Below the pieces are notes generated by a model. The model had not been told where the DNA came from. It made no database searches and was given only the letters and a program-made list of their open reading frames with translations. DNA of 64,000 nt from Sphingomonas gellani (lineage in GTDB: Bacteria > Pseudomonadota > Alphaproteobacteria > Sphingomonadales > Sphingomonadaceae), in the NCBI RefSeq assembly GCF_900110035.1, contig NZ_FOCF01000001.1, forward strand, positions 186,001-250,000, read 5' to 3'. Every line of letters begins with the position of its first letter. Position 1 is the first letter of the stretch. Shown here piece by piece: positions 7,736 through 15,786 of the stretch. A program made the position numbers and the translations under genes.

Positions 7736-8827
7736 GTGAGCGTCGCCCTTGCCAACATGGCGGAGCCCGCAGGCGATCGAAGCCGCGTGCTGATCGTCGA
7801 CGATTCGGCCGTCGCACGCGCCGTGATCGCGCGCTGCCTGGAGCCGACGGAACGATTCGTCGTGGCCGGATCGGTGGCGCACGCCGCGGCGGCGCTGCGC
7901 TTCCTGCAGACCCAGCGTGTCGACTTCATCCTGCTCGACGTGCAGATGCCCGGCGTCGACGGCATCACCGCCTTGCCCGACCTGCTTGTCGCGGGCCGGG
8001 GCGCAAAGGTGATCGTGGTGTCCACCACCGCCAATGTCGGTGCGGCGGTGACCGTGCAGGCGCTGGCGCAGGGCGCCGCGGACACGCTGGCCAAGCCCGC
8101 ATCGGGTGAATCGCAGAGCCGATTCCGGCGGGACCTGATCGACAAGCTAGACAGGCTGGACGGCGCGGTCCCGCCCTCCCTGCTGATCTGTCCATTGCCG
8201 GACAACCGTAAACCGGTGCGCCCGCTCGGCAAATCGGGGGGAGTGGGCGACGCGTTCGACCTGGTGGCGATCGGCGCCTCCACCGGCGGCATCCACGCGC
8301 TCAGCAGCGTGCTGCGCATGCTGCCCGTCAGCTTCACTTTGCCGGTCCTCGTGACGCAACATCTGCCGGCATCGTTCATGCCGTACTTTGCGGCGCAACT
8401 GGCGCTGGTCGCCGGCCGCCCGTGCGATGTGGCGACCGACCACCTTCGCTTGCGTCCGGGCCGTATCGTCATCGCGCCGGGGGACGCGCATATCCGATGC
8501 ATCCGCTTGTCCGATGGCAGCGGTGCGATCCGCCTGTCGCAGGATGCGGTGCCAAGCGGATGCCTGCCCTCGGTCGATCCCATGTTGCAGTCCGCCGCAG
8601 CCGCCTTTGGCGACCGCGTCATGGCCATCGTCCTGAGCGGCATGGGCCGCGACGGTGCCGATGGCGCGCGACGCGTGCATGAGGCGGGTGGCTGCGTCGT
8701 GGTGCAGGACCGTGAAAGCTCCGTCGTGTGGGGCATGCCCGGCACCGTCGCCGCGATGGGGATAGCCGACGCACAGCTGCCCCCCGACCGGATCGGCCGC
8801 CTGATGATCGAACGGCGCCGGCCATGA
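7736..8827 (+). CDS. cheB: Chemotaxis protein-glutamate methylesterase CheB
   Basis: This 363-residue enzyme removes methyl groups from receptor glutamates to reset adaptation. An N-terminal receiver domain has the acidic pair in LIVDDSAVARAV and the phosphorylated Asp68 in FILLDVQMPG. A linker leads to the catalytic domain with Ser in AIGASTGG, His in VTQHLPASF and Asp in SGMGRDGADG, which form the triad. The start is a GTG at 7736, chosen because GGGAGG lies 7 bp upstream and because earlier in-frame codons read through cheY. The stop overlaps the cheR start as ATGA, so the opposing esterase and methyltransferase are translated in a coupled way. Confidence 0.92.
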   Translation: MSVALANMAEPAGDRSRVLIVDDSAVARAVIARCLEPTERFVVAGSVAHAAAALRFLQTQRVDFILLDVQMPGVDGITALPDLLVAGRGAKVIVVSTTANVGAAVTVQALAQGAADTLAKPASGESQSRFRRDLIDKLDRLDGAVPPSLLICPLPDNRKPVRPLGKSGGVGDAFDLVAIGASTGGIHALSSVLRMLPVSFTLPVLVTQHLPASFMPYFAAQLALVAGRPCDVATDHLRLRPGRIVIAPGDAHIRCIRLSDGSGAIRLSQDAVPSGCLPSVDPMLQSAAAAFGDRVMAIVLSGMGRDGADGARRVHEAGGCVVVQDRESSVVWGMPGTVAAMGIADAQLPPDRIGRLMIERRRP

Positions 8828-9684
8828 CCGCGATGACCGCGACAGCGGCCGCCACCTCTTCCGTGTCGCCGAAGAATATGGCCGTGCTGACCCAGTTGCT
8901 GGAGGCACGAACCGGTCAGCAGATCGCCAGCTATCGTTCCTGGCGGATCGACACCGCGCTGAAGCCGCTGATGCGGGATCGTGGCCTCGCCACGCTGGAC
9001 CAGCTCGTGTCCCGCCTGCTTGGCGGGCATGACCTGCCGCTCGCGGACCAGATCGTCGATGCGCTGGTCAATGGTGAGACATCCTTCTTCCGCGAAGCGA
9101 CGGTGTTCGACAGCATTCTCGCTGCCGTGACCGAGGTGGAGGCGCAGGGGTGTCGTGCACGTATCTGGAGCGCCGGGTGCTCGACCGGTCAGGAGCCACT
9201 GTCGCTCGCCATGCTGTTCGCGGAGCGGCGCGAGGAGACCGGCGCGCCGATTCCGGAGATCGTCGCGACCGACGTGTCCGAAACCGCGCTGAGCCGCGCC
9301 CGCGCGGGACGTTTCAGCCAGTTCGAGGTCCAGCGTGGGCTGCCGATCCGGCGTGCCATGCGCTGGTTCGAGCCGGAGCCGCAGGGCGACTGGATCGCCA
9401 GCTCCGATCTGGTCCGCCAGGTCGTCTTTCGCCCGCTGAACCTGGTGTCCCCCCATTGGCCGCCCGGACGGTTCGACGTGATCCTGTGCCGCAACGTCCT
9501 GCTGTACCTGTCCGCAGAGGGAAAGGCGGGCGTCTTCTCCCGCTTGGCCGCTGCGCTGAAGCCCGATGGATTGCTGGTGTTGGGAGCGGGCGAGACGGTG
9601 ATCGGCCAGACCAGCGCGTTCGAGCCAAGCCGGCGCCTGCGCGGATTCTATGAGCTGGCCGTTCCGGTGCCCGGAGCCAAGTGA
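8824..9684 (+). CDS. cheR: Chemotaxis receptor methyltransferase CheR
   Basis: The product is a 286-residue CheR that methylates chemoreceptor glutamates using S-adenosylmethionine. The N-terminal helical domain (LTQLLEARTGQQI to LVNGETSFFRE) precedes the methyltransferase fold, with the SAM-binding motif IWSAGCSTGQEPLSLAM. Later family motifs are VATDVSETALSRARAG and FDVILCRNVLLYL. The ATG at 8824 overlaps the cheB stop by 4 bp. This is the last gene of the che run. A GC-rich inverted repeat at 9685-9709 follows but has no clear T-run, so termination there is uncertain. Confidence 0.92.
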   Translation: MTAMTATAAATSSVSPKNMAVLTQLLEARTGQQIASYRSWRIDTALKPLMRDRGLATLDQLVSRLLGGHDLPLADQIVDALVNGETSFFREATVFDSILAAVTEVEAQGCRARIWSAGCSTGQEPLSLAMLFAERREETGAPIPEIVATDVSETALSRARAGRFSQFEVQRGLPIRRAMRWFEPEPQGDWIASSDLVRQVVFRPLNLVSPHWPPGRFDVILCRNVLLYLSAEGKAGVFSRLAAALKPDGLLVLGAGETVIGQTSAFEPSRRLRGFYELAVPVPGAK

Positions 9685-9775
9685 GCCGCCGGCTGCGCGG
9701 TTCGGCGGTCATGGTTTACATTCAGGCCCGGCTTCGCCAATCCTGACAGCTCACCGTGGCGCGGGCAGGGGCTGA

Positions 9776-10465
9776 ATGAGGATCATCGACACGCCGTCTC
9801 CCAATTGGGACGAGCGCAGCCTGCCGATCTCCATGATCGTCCTTCATTATACCGGCATGCAGGATGCGGAAGGGGCGATCGCACGGCTGCGCGATCCGGA
9901 GGCAAAGGTGTCCTGCCATTACCTGGTCGCGGAAGACGGAACCGTGCTGCGCATGGTGGACGAGGCGAAGCGCGCTTGGCACGCTGGGCGTAGTCACTGG
10001 CGCGAGGTCGAGGACGTCAATTCCGCCAGCATCGGGATCGAGATCGTCAATCCCGGCCATGATTGGGGATACCGCCCCTTTCCCGACGAACAGATGGATG
10101 CGGTGATCGCCTTGGTGGCGCAGATCAAGGATCGGCACGAGATCACGCGCGGCAACGTTGTCGGCCATTCCGACATTGCGCCTGCACGCAAGCGCGACCC
10201 GGGCGAGCTGTTCCCCTGGCATCGCCTCGCCCGGCTGCGGCTGGCGCTCCCCCGTCCGACCAAGGGTTTGATGGACCCGAACTGGACGGAGGCGGGCTTT
10301 TGCCTGGCGTTGGAGCGTTTCGGCTATGACGTCACGGACCGCATGGCCGCGATCATGGCGTTCCAGCGCCGCTTTCGCCCCGAGCTGATCGATGGGGAGA
10401 TCGATGCGGAATGCCGCATGATCCTGCTCGCGCTGCTGCTTCCCAAACCGCAAGGCGACGCGTAA
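9776..10465 (+). CDS. N-acetylmuramoyl-L-alanine amidase, AmiD/AmpD type
   Basis: This 229-residue amidase_2 family enzyme cleaves the bond between N-acetylmuramic acid and L-Ala in peptidoglycan or its fragments. Zinc ligands are visible as His24 (IVLHYTGM), His131 (VGHSDIAP) and Asp141 (RKRDPGELFPW), and Glu89 lies in IGIEIVNPG. The residues after about 170 look like a peptidoglycan-binding-type helical domain (FCLALERFGYD ... AIMAFQRRFRPELIDG), as in AmiD rather than the shorter AmpD. No signal peptide is evident, so a cytoplasmic or unconventionally exported form is possible. With AmgK-MurU at 47-49 kb it could feed cell-wall recycling. Confidence 0.85.
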   Translation: MRIIDTPSPNWDERSLPISMIVLHYTGMQDAEGAIARLRDPEAKVSCHYLVAEDGTVLRMVDEAKRAWHAGRSHWREVEDVNSASIGIEIVNPGHDWGYRPFPDEQMDAVIALVAQIKDRHEITRGNVVGHSDIAPARKRDPGELFPWHRLARLRLALPRPTKGLMDPNWTEAGFCLALERFGYDVTDRMAAIMAFQRRFRPELIDGEIDAECRMILLALLLPKPQGDA

Positions 10466-10473
10466 GGGGGCCG

Positions 10474-10858
10474 GGTCAGAGGGTCGGGCGGCCGCGTCAT
10501 GCCATGCGCATGTCGAGGAAAGTCCGGGCTCCGCGGAACAACGGTGGCGGGTAACGCCCGCCGGGGGCGACCCCAGGGACAGTGCCACAGAGAGCAGACC
10601 GCCTGCCTTCGGGCAGGCAAGGGTGAAAGGGTGCGGCAAGAGCGCACCGCGTGCCTGGTAACAGGTGCGGCAAGGTAAACCCCACCGGGAGCAAGACCGA
10701 ATAGGGGCGGTACGGGGCCGAAAGGCACCAGGGCGTGTTCCCGCCCACTGCCCGGGTTGGTTGCTGGAGACGGCGCGCAAGCGTCGTCCGAGAGGAATGG
10801 TCGCCTATCCTTCCCCTGCGGAAGGTGGACAGAACCCGGCTTACAGACCCTCTGGCAC
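10474..10858 (+). ncRNA. rnpB: RNase P RNA component (type A)
   Basis: This is the catalytic RNA of ribonuclease P, which matures tRNA 5' ends. It is recognised from the universally conserved segments. CR I, GAGGAAAGTCCGGGCTCC, is at 10515-10532. The GGTAAACCCCACC segment lies near 10674. AGAGGAATGGTCGCC (CR V) is at 10791-10805, and ACAGAACCCGGCTTACA is at 10829-10845. The P1 helix pairs 10475-10485 with 10846-10856 with one G-U pair, which fixes both ends to within a few bases. The length of about 385 nt is normal for alphaproteobacteria. Open frames read through this region are spurious. Confidence 0.96.
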
Positions 10859-10875
10859 TCTGCTCCTTCCCGAAG

Positions 10876-10918
10876 CCCCTTGCGCGGGCCGTGCCGTTCG
10901 GCAGGATGCGCGCAGGGG
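10876..10918 (+). terminator. Inverted repeat after rnpB, possible terminator
   Basis: CCCCTTGCGCG at 10876-10886 pairs with CGCGCAGGGG at 10909-10918, with one bulged T. It lies between rnpB and the next gene but is followed by purines rather than a T-run. It may be a processing or factor-dependent stop, or part of the leader of the downstream gene. Confidence 0.35.
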
Positions 10919-10935
10919 AAGAGGGGAGTGTTCGC

Positions 10936-12906
10936 ATGTCGAGTGGACGTTTGGTCGCCGTCGCGGGAGGCATCATCGCGGCCGCCGTCTCGGCCGGAGG
11001 AATCGCGGCGCAGCAGCCGACGGCAACGGCACAAACGGTACAGCAGCAGTTCGACGCTGCGACGAAACTGTCGCAGGGTACGGATGCGGCAGCGACGCTG
11101 GCGGCCTGGGAGGCACTGGAGGGCAGGGTGGCGCGCAATCGCCGCACCCACGCGATCGTTCTGATCCGCAAGAGTCAGGCGTTGCTGCAATTGCGGCGAG
11201 AGGATGATGCGCTGGTCGCGGCGCGGGCCGGACTGGCCGACCTGCCGGAGTCGGACCGCACGCTGGATGCCGACCGCTTCGATGCGCTGACCACGGTCGC
11301 CTTCGCCAACAAGGACAGCCTGGATTATGCCGGCGCGGCGGAGGCGTTCAGCCGTGCCGCGACCTTTGCCGCCACGCCCGCCGACAAGCTCAACGCCAAT
11401 CTGGGACTGGTTCAGGTGGCGACCTTCACCGACCCGGCGCTGGCGACGACGGCCATGGGGCGGGTCGATGCCGTGGTCGCCGCGAATGGTGCGGCGCCCG
11501 TGGTGCAGGCGGCGGTCGAACAGGCGCGGGCGCTGTTGCTGCTCAACCAGGGCCAGTTCGCCGCAGCGGTGGTCCCTGCGAAGCTGGCCGTGACGCGCCT
11601 CGGGGGATTGACCCAACGTACCGACCTACGCGACGTCGCGGCACGCTCCACCGCGTCGCTGGCGCTGCTCTTGGCCGGATCGGGGGACTCGGCGCGCGAG
11701 TACATGGCGATGACCGGCGCGGGCCGCCTGCCGAGTGGTCAGTTCGATCCGGCCGTGCAGATGAGCGTGCCGGATTGCGGCGGCGATGCCGGATTGAAGC
11801 CGAGCGATGTCGCCGTGGTCCAGTTCTCCATCGACGATGACGGCGCCGTTCGCCACGTCGCCCCGATCTATGCGACCAACGGCCATCAGGTGGCGTTGCA
11901 CTTCGCACAGGCCGCGCGCGGCTGGTCCTGGACGCCGGACCAGGTGAAGGGGCTTCCGACCTTCTTCCGCTACATGGCGCGGGTCGAGATGCGCTGTTCG
12001 ACGGGGTTCGAGCGGCCCGGCGTGTCCAGCCTGCTGGCGGCGGATCTGGTCCGCTGGCTGGGCGATCACGGGGTCGAGGTGCCGTCCGATGCGGGCGACG
12101 GCGACGCGCGGCAGGTCGCGACGCAACGTGCCGCCTTGGCGCGCGCGGTCGCCGCCGATCCCGCCGGGTTGCAGACGCTCGCCGCCTTGTGGGCGCTGAG
12201 CGTCAATGCGGTGGTGGGGCGCGAGGAAACCCACGACCTGCTCCTCCGCGCGATGGATATCGCCCGTGCCAAGAAGGCGCCGGCGCTCGTGCTGCTGGCG
12301 CTCGACGTGGACGCGCGGCGCACCGCAAAGGCGTCCTTTCGTCGAGGGGAAATGCCGTACCGCCCCCTGCTGACCGACCCGGTCTATACCGCGGACCCGG
12401 AGGCGCGGGCGGCGGCACGGCTGGTGATGGCGGAGAGCATGGGGCGCAAGGACGACGCGCAGCGGCCGCTACTGGCTCAGGTCGCCGAGGATGCCGCCCT
12501 TGCCAAGGACAACCGCTTCCGCGTTGGAGCGCTGGTCCGGCTGGCATCGCTGGAGCAGGAGGGGGGCAACACCGAACTTGCCCGAACGACATTCGAGAAG
12601 ACCGGGCTGGACCCCAGCCAATGTTCCCTGATCGATGCGCCGCCCAAGCTGGTCAAGGTCGGCGGGACCTATCCGCAAGAGGCGGTGCGCTGGGGGTTTG
12701 AGGGTTGGACGCAAACCCAGTTCGACATCACCGCCGACGGCCGGGTGGTCAACGAACGCGCGATCCTGAGCTATCCCCCGTTCGTCTTCTCCAAGGCGGG
12801 CACTCAGACCATGGCGGACGCGCGCTATGCCAAGACGTTCCGCCCGGGGGGGGAGTTGGGCTGCGGCGCGAGCACGTCGCGCGTTCGCTTCCTAATGCCG
12901 CACTGA
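10936..12906 (+). CDS. Secreted TPR-like protein with two TonB-C-like segments
   Basis: The 656-residue product starts with a signal peptide (MSSGRLVAVAGGIIAAAVSAGGIAA), so it should be exported. The body is rich in Ala, Leu and Asp helices that look like tetratricopeptide-type repeats. Two segments resemble TonB C-terminal domains. One is at about 280-360 (VAVVQFSIDDDGAVRHVAPIY ... WSWTPDQV). The other is at the C-terminus (YPQEAVRWGFEGWTQTQFDITADGRV), where VxFxIxxDGxV and a preceding PxxA pattern are typical. No membrane anchor for a true TonB role is present. The ATG at 10936 has GAGGGGAG upstream. Function is unknown; a periplasmic scaffold is a guess. Confidence 0.7.
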   Translation: MSSGRLVAVAGGIIAAAVSAGGIAAQQPTATAQTVQQQFDAATKLSQGTDAAATLAAWEALEGRVARNRRTHAIVLIRKSQALLQLRREDDALVAARAGLADLPESDRTLDADRFDALTTVAFANKDSLDYAGAAEAFSRAATFAATPADKLNANLGLVQVATFTDPALATTAMGRVDAVVAANGAAPVVQAAVEQARALLLLNQGQFAAAVVPAKLAVTRLGGLTQRTDLRDVAARSTASLALLLAGSGDSAREYMAMTGAGRLPSGQFDPAVQMSVPDCGGDAGLKPSDVAVVQFSIDDDGAVRHVAPIYATNGHQVALHFAQAARGWSWTPDQVKGLPTFFRYMARVEMRCSTGFERPGVSSLLAADLVRWLGDHGVEVPSDAGDGDARQVATQRAALARAVAADPAGLQTLAALWALSVNAVVGREETHDLLLRAMDIARAKKAPALVLLALDVDARRTAKASFRRGEMPYRPLLTDPVYTADPEARAAARLVMAESMGRKDDAQRPLLAQVAEDAALAKDNRFRVGALVRLASLEQEGGNTELARTTFEKTGLDPSQCSLIDAPPKLVKVGGTYPQEAVRWGFEGWTQTQFDITADGRVVNERAILSYPPFVFSKAGTQTMADARYAKTFRPGGELGCGASTSRVRFLMPH

Positions 12907-12960
12907 GTGTGATCGACTGGGCGGTTGCGTCGGCGGCGGGAGGGCTTATCTGCAACCGCC

Positions 12961-13509
12961 ATGACGCGACCGACCCGATCACAGGACTGGGGCTTTCCCC
13001 GTTGGCGGGGTTATGGGTCCGCGCGTGAGGCGAAGCCGGTGCGGCTGTGCGACCGGAACGGGTGTGAGCAACCCGGCGATTGTCCGGCGCCCAAGTCCCC
13101 GAACAGCCCCGACCGCTGGTATTTCTGTCAAGCCCATGCGGCGGAATACAACAAGGGCTGGGATTATTTCGCGGGCCTGGACGCCGAAGAGGCCGCGTCG
13201 CGCGAACGGACGGAGCGGCGGGGGGCGGCGGGTTACGCCAGCGCCAACCATTATGCCTGGGGCGGTCCCGGCGACGGCTCGCGATCGCGCGACGAGATGC
13301 GCGCGCTGGACGTGCTCGGACTGGACAGCGACGCCGACCACGATGCGGTGAAGGCCGCGTGGAGGCGGCTGGCCAAGGAAAATCATCCCGACGTGCGCCC
13401 CGGCGACGCCGATGCGGCCACCCGTTTCCAGGCCGTGCAGACCGCCTATGAGGTGTTGCGCGCGAACGAGGACGAACGGCAACGGGCAGGGATCGGCCGA
13501 CCCGCCTGA
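12961..13509 (+). CDS. J-domain protein with N-terminal cysteine motif
   Basis: The product is 182 residues. The C-terminal third is a J domain, which stimulates the ATPase of a DnaK-type Hsp70; it has DVLGLDSDADHDAVKAAWRRL and the essential HPD at residues 142-144 (KENHPDVRPGD). The N-terminal part has four cysteines (30, 35, 41, 56) in the pattern C-x4-C-x5-C-x14-C, with a His after the last one, which could bind zinc. The ATG at 12961 is chosen because the conserved region starts shortly after it. Its stop overlaps the start of the ferredoxin-like gene (TGATG), so the two are co-translated. Confidence 0.85.
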   Translation: MTRPTRSQDWGFPRWRGYGSAREAKPVRLCDRNGCEQPGDCPAPKSPNSPDRWYFCQAHAAEYNKGWDYFAGLDAEEAASRERTERRGAAGYASANHYAWGGPGDGSRSRDEMRALDVLGLDSDADHDAVKAAWRRLAKENHPDVRPGDADAATRFQAVQTAYEVLRANEDERQRAGIGRPA

Positions 13510-13814
13510 TGCGTCACGTCCGATCGAGTTGGTCCGGCGCCGTGCTGGTGTGCGGCAAATGCTCGCGCAAGCTGGACGGTGGCTTTGGCGACAAGGGGCG
13601 CAGTTCGCTGGCCAAGGCGCTGCGCCGGGCGCTCGGCCTGAAAAAGGGGCGCAAGGCTGCGCTGGGTGTGGTCGAGACCGGCTGTCTGAAGGTGTGTCCG
13701 AAAGGCGCGGCGGTGCTGGTCGACACCCGGCGTCCCGGCGACTGGTTGATCATGCCGGAGGGCGCCGAGATGGACGAACTGGCCCGACGGCTGATGGATC
13801 AGCCGCCCGCGTAG
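13509..13814 (+). CDS. Thioredoxin-like [2Fe-2S] ferredoxin domain protein
   Basis: This 101-residue protein fits the small thioredoxin-like ferredoxin family. VLVCGKCSRKL supplies the first pair of cysteines and TGCLKVCPKGAAVLV the second pair, the usual C-x2-C plus C-x3-C arrangement. The strand and helix order after it (GDWLIMPEGAEMDELARRL) is also as in that family. It may carry electrons or act in cluster handling. It starts on the last base of the J-domain gene and its 3' end overlaps the convergent sufE gene by 16 bp. The physical link to sufE and a J-domain protein suggests a role in iron-sulphur metabolism, but this is inference. Confidence 0.78.
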   Translation: MRHVRSSWSGAVLVCGKCSRKLDGGFGDKGRSSLAKALRRALGLKKGRKAALGVVETGCLKVCPKGAAVLVDTRRPGDWLIMPEGAEMDELARRLMDQPPA

Positions 13815-14209
13815 CGACGCGCGGTTTCGCGGATCAGTGCAATCATGTTCGGGATGCCCTGCGTGCGGTTCGAGCTGAGCTGTGCGCGCAGGTCGAACGG
13901 CGCGAGTGCGCCCTCCACATCAGCCGCCAGGATGTCTTGCGGCGCGCGGTCCTGCACGGTCAGCAGGACGAGGGCGATGATCCCCTTGGTGATGGCGGCG
14001 TTGCTGTCGGCCAAGAAGTGCAGCGTGCCATCCGCCTGTCGTGCCGGATAGACCCACACGGCGGCCGAACATCCCCGCACGAGGGTGGCATCGGTCTTGA
14101 GGGGATCAGGCATCGGCTCCAGCGCGCGGCCCAGATCGATCAGCAGGCGATACCGATCGTCGCCCTCCAGGAATTCATATTCGTCGCGGATATCGGCCAG
14201 GTTCGCCAT
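13799..14209 (-). CDS. sufE: Cysteine desulfuration protein SufE
   Basis: The 136-residue product accepts sulphur from the SufS cysteine desulfurase and passes it to the SufBCD scaffold. The acceptor Cys47 is in LVRGCSAAVWV, the invariant SufE motif. Other family features are the N-terminal DEYEFLEGDDRYRLLIDLG and the C-terminal LSSNRTQGIPNMIALIRETA. The ATG at 14209 is used because upstream in-frame residues are basic and not conserved in type. No other suf gene is in the window, so it stands alone here, convergent with the ferredoxin-like gene. Confidence 0.93.
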   Translation of the reverse strand: MANLADIRDEYEFLEGDDRYRLLIDLGRALEPMPDPLKTDATLVRGCSAAVWVYPARQADGTLHFLADSNAAITKGIIALVLLTVQDRAPQDILAADVEGALAPFDLRAQLSSNRTQGIPNMIALIRETARRYAGG

Positions 14210-14317
14210 GGCTGGGCGGGTACAGCGACCCTGCCTCCGCCGCAACCTGGCACGGTGCATCTTCAAGGCTGAACGACAGGCAGCGCCCAGTCGGTCCGCG
14301 GCACGCCGTCGCTGCGA

Positions 14318-14551
14318 TCACAATTCGATGCCGGCCGCGATCGCCTCCAGCTTGCGGATGCGTTCGCGCAGGTCCGCGATCTCGATCCGCGCGCCGGCGC
14401 CGTGCTGGGCTGCGCCCGCGGCGTGGAGATGGTCCATCTCCTGCCGCTTCAACTGCAACCAGCCGCGCCAGCCGTTCAGTCCGGCCACCGTGACCATGCC
14501 AAGGCCGGCCAGACCGGCGCTGGCCACCACGATATAGGTGTTGACGTCCAT
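14318..14551 (-). CDS. Small PspB-like membrane protein, last gene of psp operon
   Basis: The 77-residue product has one N-terminal membrane helix (residues about 5-27, YIVVASAGLAGLGMVTVAGL) and a charged C-terminal helix. The tail reads DLRERIRKLEAIAAG, a shorter and diverged form of the heptad motif R-V-x-x-L-E-R-I-x-T-D shared by its neighbours. It is the most divergent of the five extra genes. An alternative in-frame ATG at 14560 would add three residues; 14551 is preferred for its spacing to AAGGGA. It lies 14 bp after the preceding gene. Function is unknown; by context it belongs to the phage-shock complex. Confidence 0.7.
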   Translation of the reverse strand: MDVNTYIVVASAGLAGLGMVTVAGLNGWRGWLQLKRQEMDHLHAAGAAQHGAGARIEIADLRERIRKLEAIAAGIEL

Positions 14552-14565
14552 GGCTCCCATGTCCC

Positions 14566-14814
14566 TTACCGATCGCGGAGGCGCTCGATCTGACGATCGA
14601 GGTCGACGCTGGAATGATTGTCGGTGATGACGCGCTCCAGCACCTGGATGCGGTCCTTCAGCTGTTGCACTTCGTCGCGCAGGCGCAGGCTGTCGTGATT
14701 GTCGCGGGGCGTCATCCCGGCGCCGCCATGCGCTTCGTAGCGGGCTCTCAGGACCCGGCCGATCATCACGATCAGCACGATCCCCAACACCATGATCACA
14801 GTTCCCGGACCCAT
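14566..14814 (-). CDS. Small PspB-like membrane/coiled-coil protein
   Basis: The 82-residue product starts with a membrane helix (TVIMVLGIVLIVMIGRVL), then a short charged stretch, then a coiled coil ending DRIQVLERVITDNHSSVDLDRQ. The R-I-x-V-L-E-R-V-I-T-D core and the closing Q-I-E-R-L-R match the neighbouring proteins and PspB. The start at 14814 gives the membrane helix at the very N-terminus, as in PspB. It is 26 bp downstream of the previous small gene, on the same strand. No catalytic residues are visible; a structural or sensing role at the inner membrane is likely. Confidence 0.75.
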   Translation of the reverse strand: MGPGTVIMVLGIVLIVMIGRVLRARYEAHGGAGMTPRDNHDSLRLRDEVQQLKDRIQVLERVITDNHSSVDLDRQIERLRDR

Positions 14815-14840
14815 GTCCGTCAGTCTCCCTATTCTTGGTT

Positions 14841-15122
14841 TCAGTTCAGCGGGCGCGGATCGGTCGTCCGATCGTCGCGTAGCCGGTCGATCTCGTCGGC
14901 GACCGCGATGCCGCGGTCGGTGATGATCCGCTCCAGCACGCGCACCCGTTGCTCCAGGCGCTCGGTCTGCGCGGCATATTGCGCCGCTTTTTCGGCGGTG
15001 GCGGCCGAACTCGCCTGCATCTGTCGCTCCTTCAGTCTCAGCCACGGGCGCACGACCAGTGCGCTGAGGATGGCGACGATCGGGATCATCAGTGCAAAGA
15101 TGGGAACAAGGTCATCGACCAT
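14841..15122 (-). CDS. Small PspB-like membrane/coiled-coil protein
   Basis: The 93-residue product has an N-terminal membrane helix (LVPIFALMIPIVAILSALVV), then RPWLRLKERQMQ, and a long helix ending RLEQRVRVLERIITDRGIAV and DEIDRLRDDR. The segment after the membrane helix, with W-x-R-x-K, resembles the same region of PspB (HYITKWRQAPK). The shared tail motif is clearer here than in any other member except PspB itself. It follows the previous gene by 12 bp. It may form hetero-oligomers with PspB and PspC through the coiled coil; this is inference. Confidence 0.78.
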   Translation of the reverse strand: MVDDLVPIFALMIPIVAILSALVVRPWLRLKERQMQASSAATAEKAAQYAAQTERLEQRVRVLERIITDRGIAVADEIDRLRDDRTTDPRPLN

Positions 15123-15134
15123 GATCGGCCTCCC

Positions 15135-15461
15135 TCAGTTGGCGCGGGTGCGCAGTTGCTCGATCTCGCGGTCGAGGTTGTGGCTGCCGTCGGTGACGAT
15201 GCGCTCCACATTGGCGAGCCGGTCCTTGACGGAGCCGAGCTCGGCCCGCAGCTGCGCGTTTTCCTGGCTGAGCAGCTTCACGCGCTCGGTCGTTTCCTCG
15301 TTGCGCTGAGGATAGATCGGACGGCCCCAACTGGTTTCCAGCGGATAGCCGTTCTTGATGCGAAGCCAGGTGTTCAGAACCCATCCGCCGATGGACGCGG
15401 CCACCACCACCGCAACCAGCGGCAGGAGCAGGGTGATGATCTGATATTGCTCGGGTGACAT
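15135..15461 (-). CDS. Small PspB-like membrane/coiled-coil protein
   Basis: The 108-residue product has an N-terminal membrane helix (IITLLLPLVAVVVAASIGGWV), then a linker with LRIKNGYPLETSWG, and a coiled coil with ENAQLRAELGSVKDRLANVE followed by RIVTDGSHNLDREIEQLRTR. The V-E-R-I-V-T-D core matches the family. The linker motif NGYPLE is similar to RHGYVPE in the next protein upstream, so these two members may be the closest pair. It lies 11 bp after its upstream neighbour and 12 bp before the next gene. Function unknown. Confidence 0.78.
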   Translation of the reverse strand: MSPEQYQIITLLLPLVAVVVAASIGGWVLNTWLRIKNGYPLETSWGRPIYPQRNEETTERVKLLSQENAQLRAELGSVKDRLANVERIVTDGSHNLDREIEQLRTRAN

Positions 15462-15472
15462 GGTCGTGCTCC

Positions 15473-15763
15473 TCAGTCGCGAAGGGCTTCGATGGCCTGG
15501 GCGGTGCGGGTGGCCGGGTCGGTGGCGATGCGTTCCAGCACGCGCAGCCGCTCCTCCAATCGGGTGACCTGGCCCGCCAGCCGTTCATTGTCGCTGGCCA
15601 GCAGGTCCATGCGGCGACGCTCCTCGGCGTCGCGCTTCTCGAACTCGCCCTCGAACCGTTCGGGCACATAGCCGTGGCGTGCCCGCGTCCAGTTGTTGAA
15701 GGCCCACACCACCGGTCCGACCGTGATCGCGGCGACCGGCACCAGAACTCCCCAGTTGCTCAT
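15473..15763 (-). CDS. Small PspB-like membrane/coiled-coil protein
   Basis: The 96-residue product begins with a membrane helix (WGVLVPVAAITVGPVVWAF), followed by NNWTRARHGYVPERFEGEFEK and a long charged helix. The tail RLEERLRVLERIATDPATRT repeats the PspB pattern RLEERVNTVERIISAD almost position for position. It ends QAIEALRD, the same I-x-x-L-R closing found in the neighbours. It is the first gene after pspC, separated by 23 bp. The resemblance to PspB suggests descent by duplication. No enzymatic motif is present. Confidence 0.78.
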   Translation of the reverse strand: MSNWGVLVPVAAITVGPVVWAFNNWTRARHGYVPERFEGEFEKRDAEERRRMDLLASDNERLAGQVTRLEERLRVLERIATDPATRTAQAIEALRD

Positions 15764-15786
15764 GATGATTCCCCCTGTCGGTCAGG

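Noticed and set aside
10735..10935. Upstream extension of the TPR/TonB-like gene into rnpB
   Set aside because: The extra 67 codons lie in the RNase P RNA and its 3' flank; the signal peptide starts at 10936.
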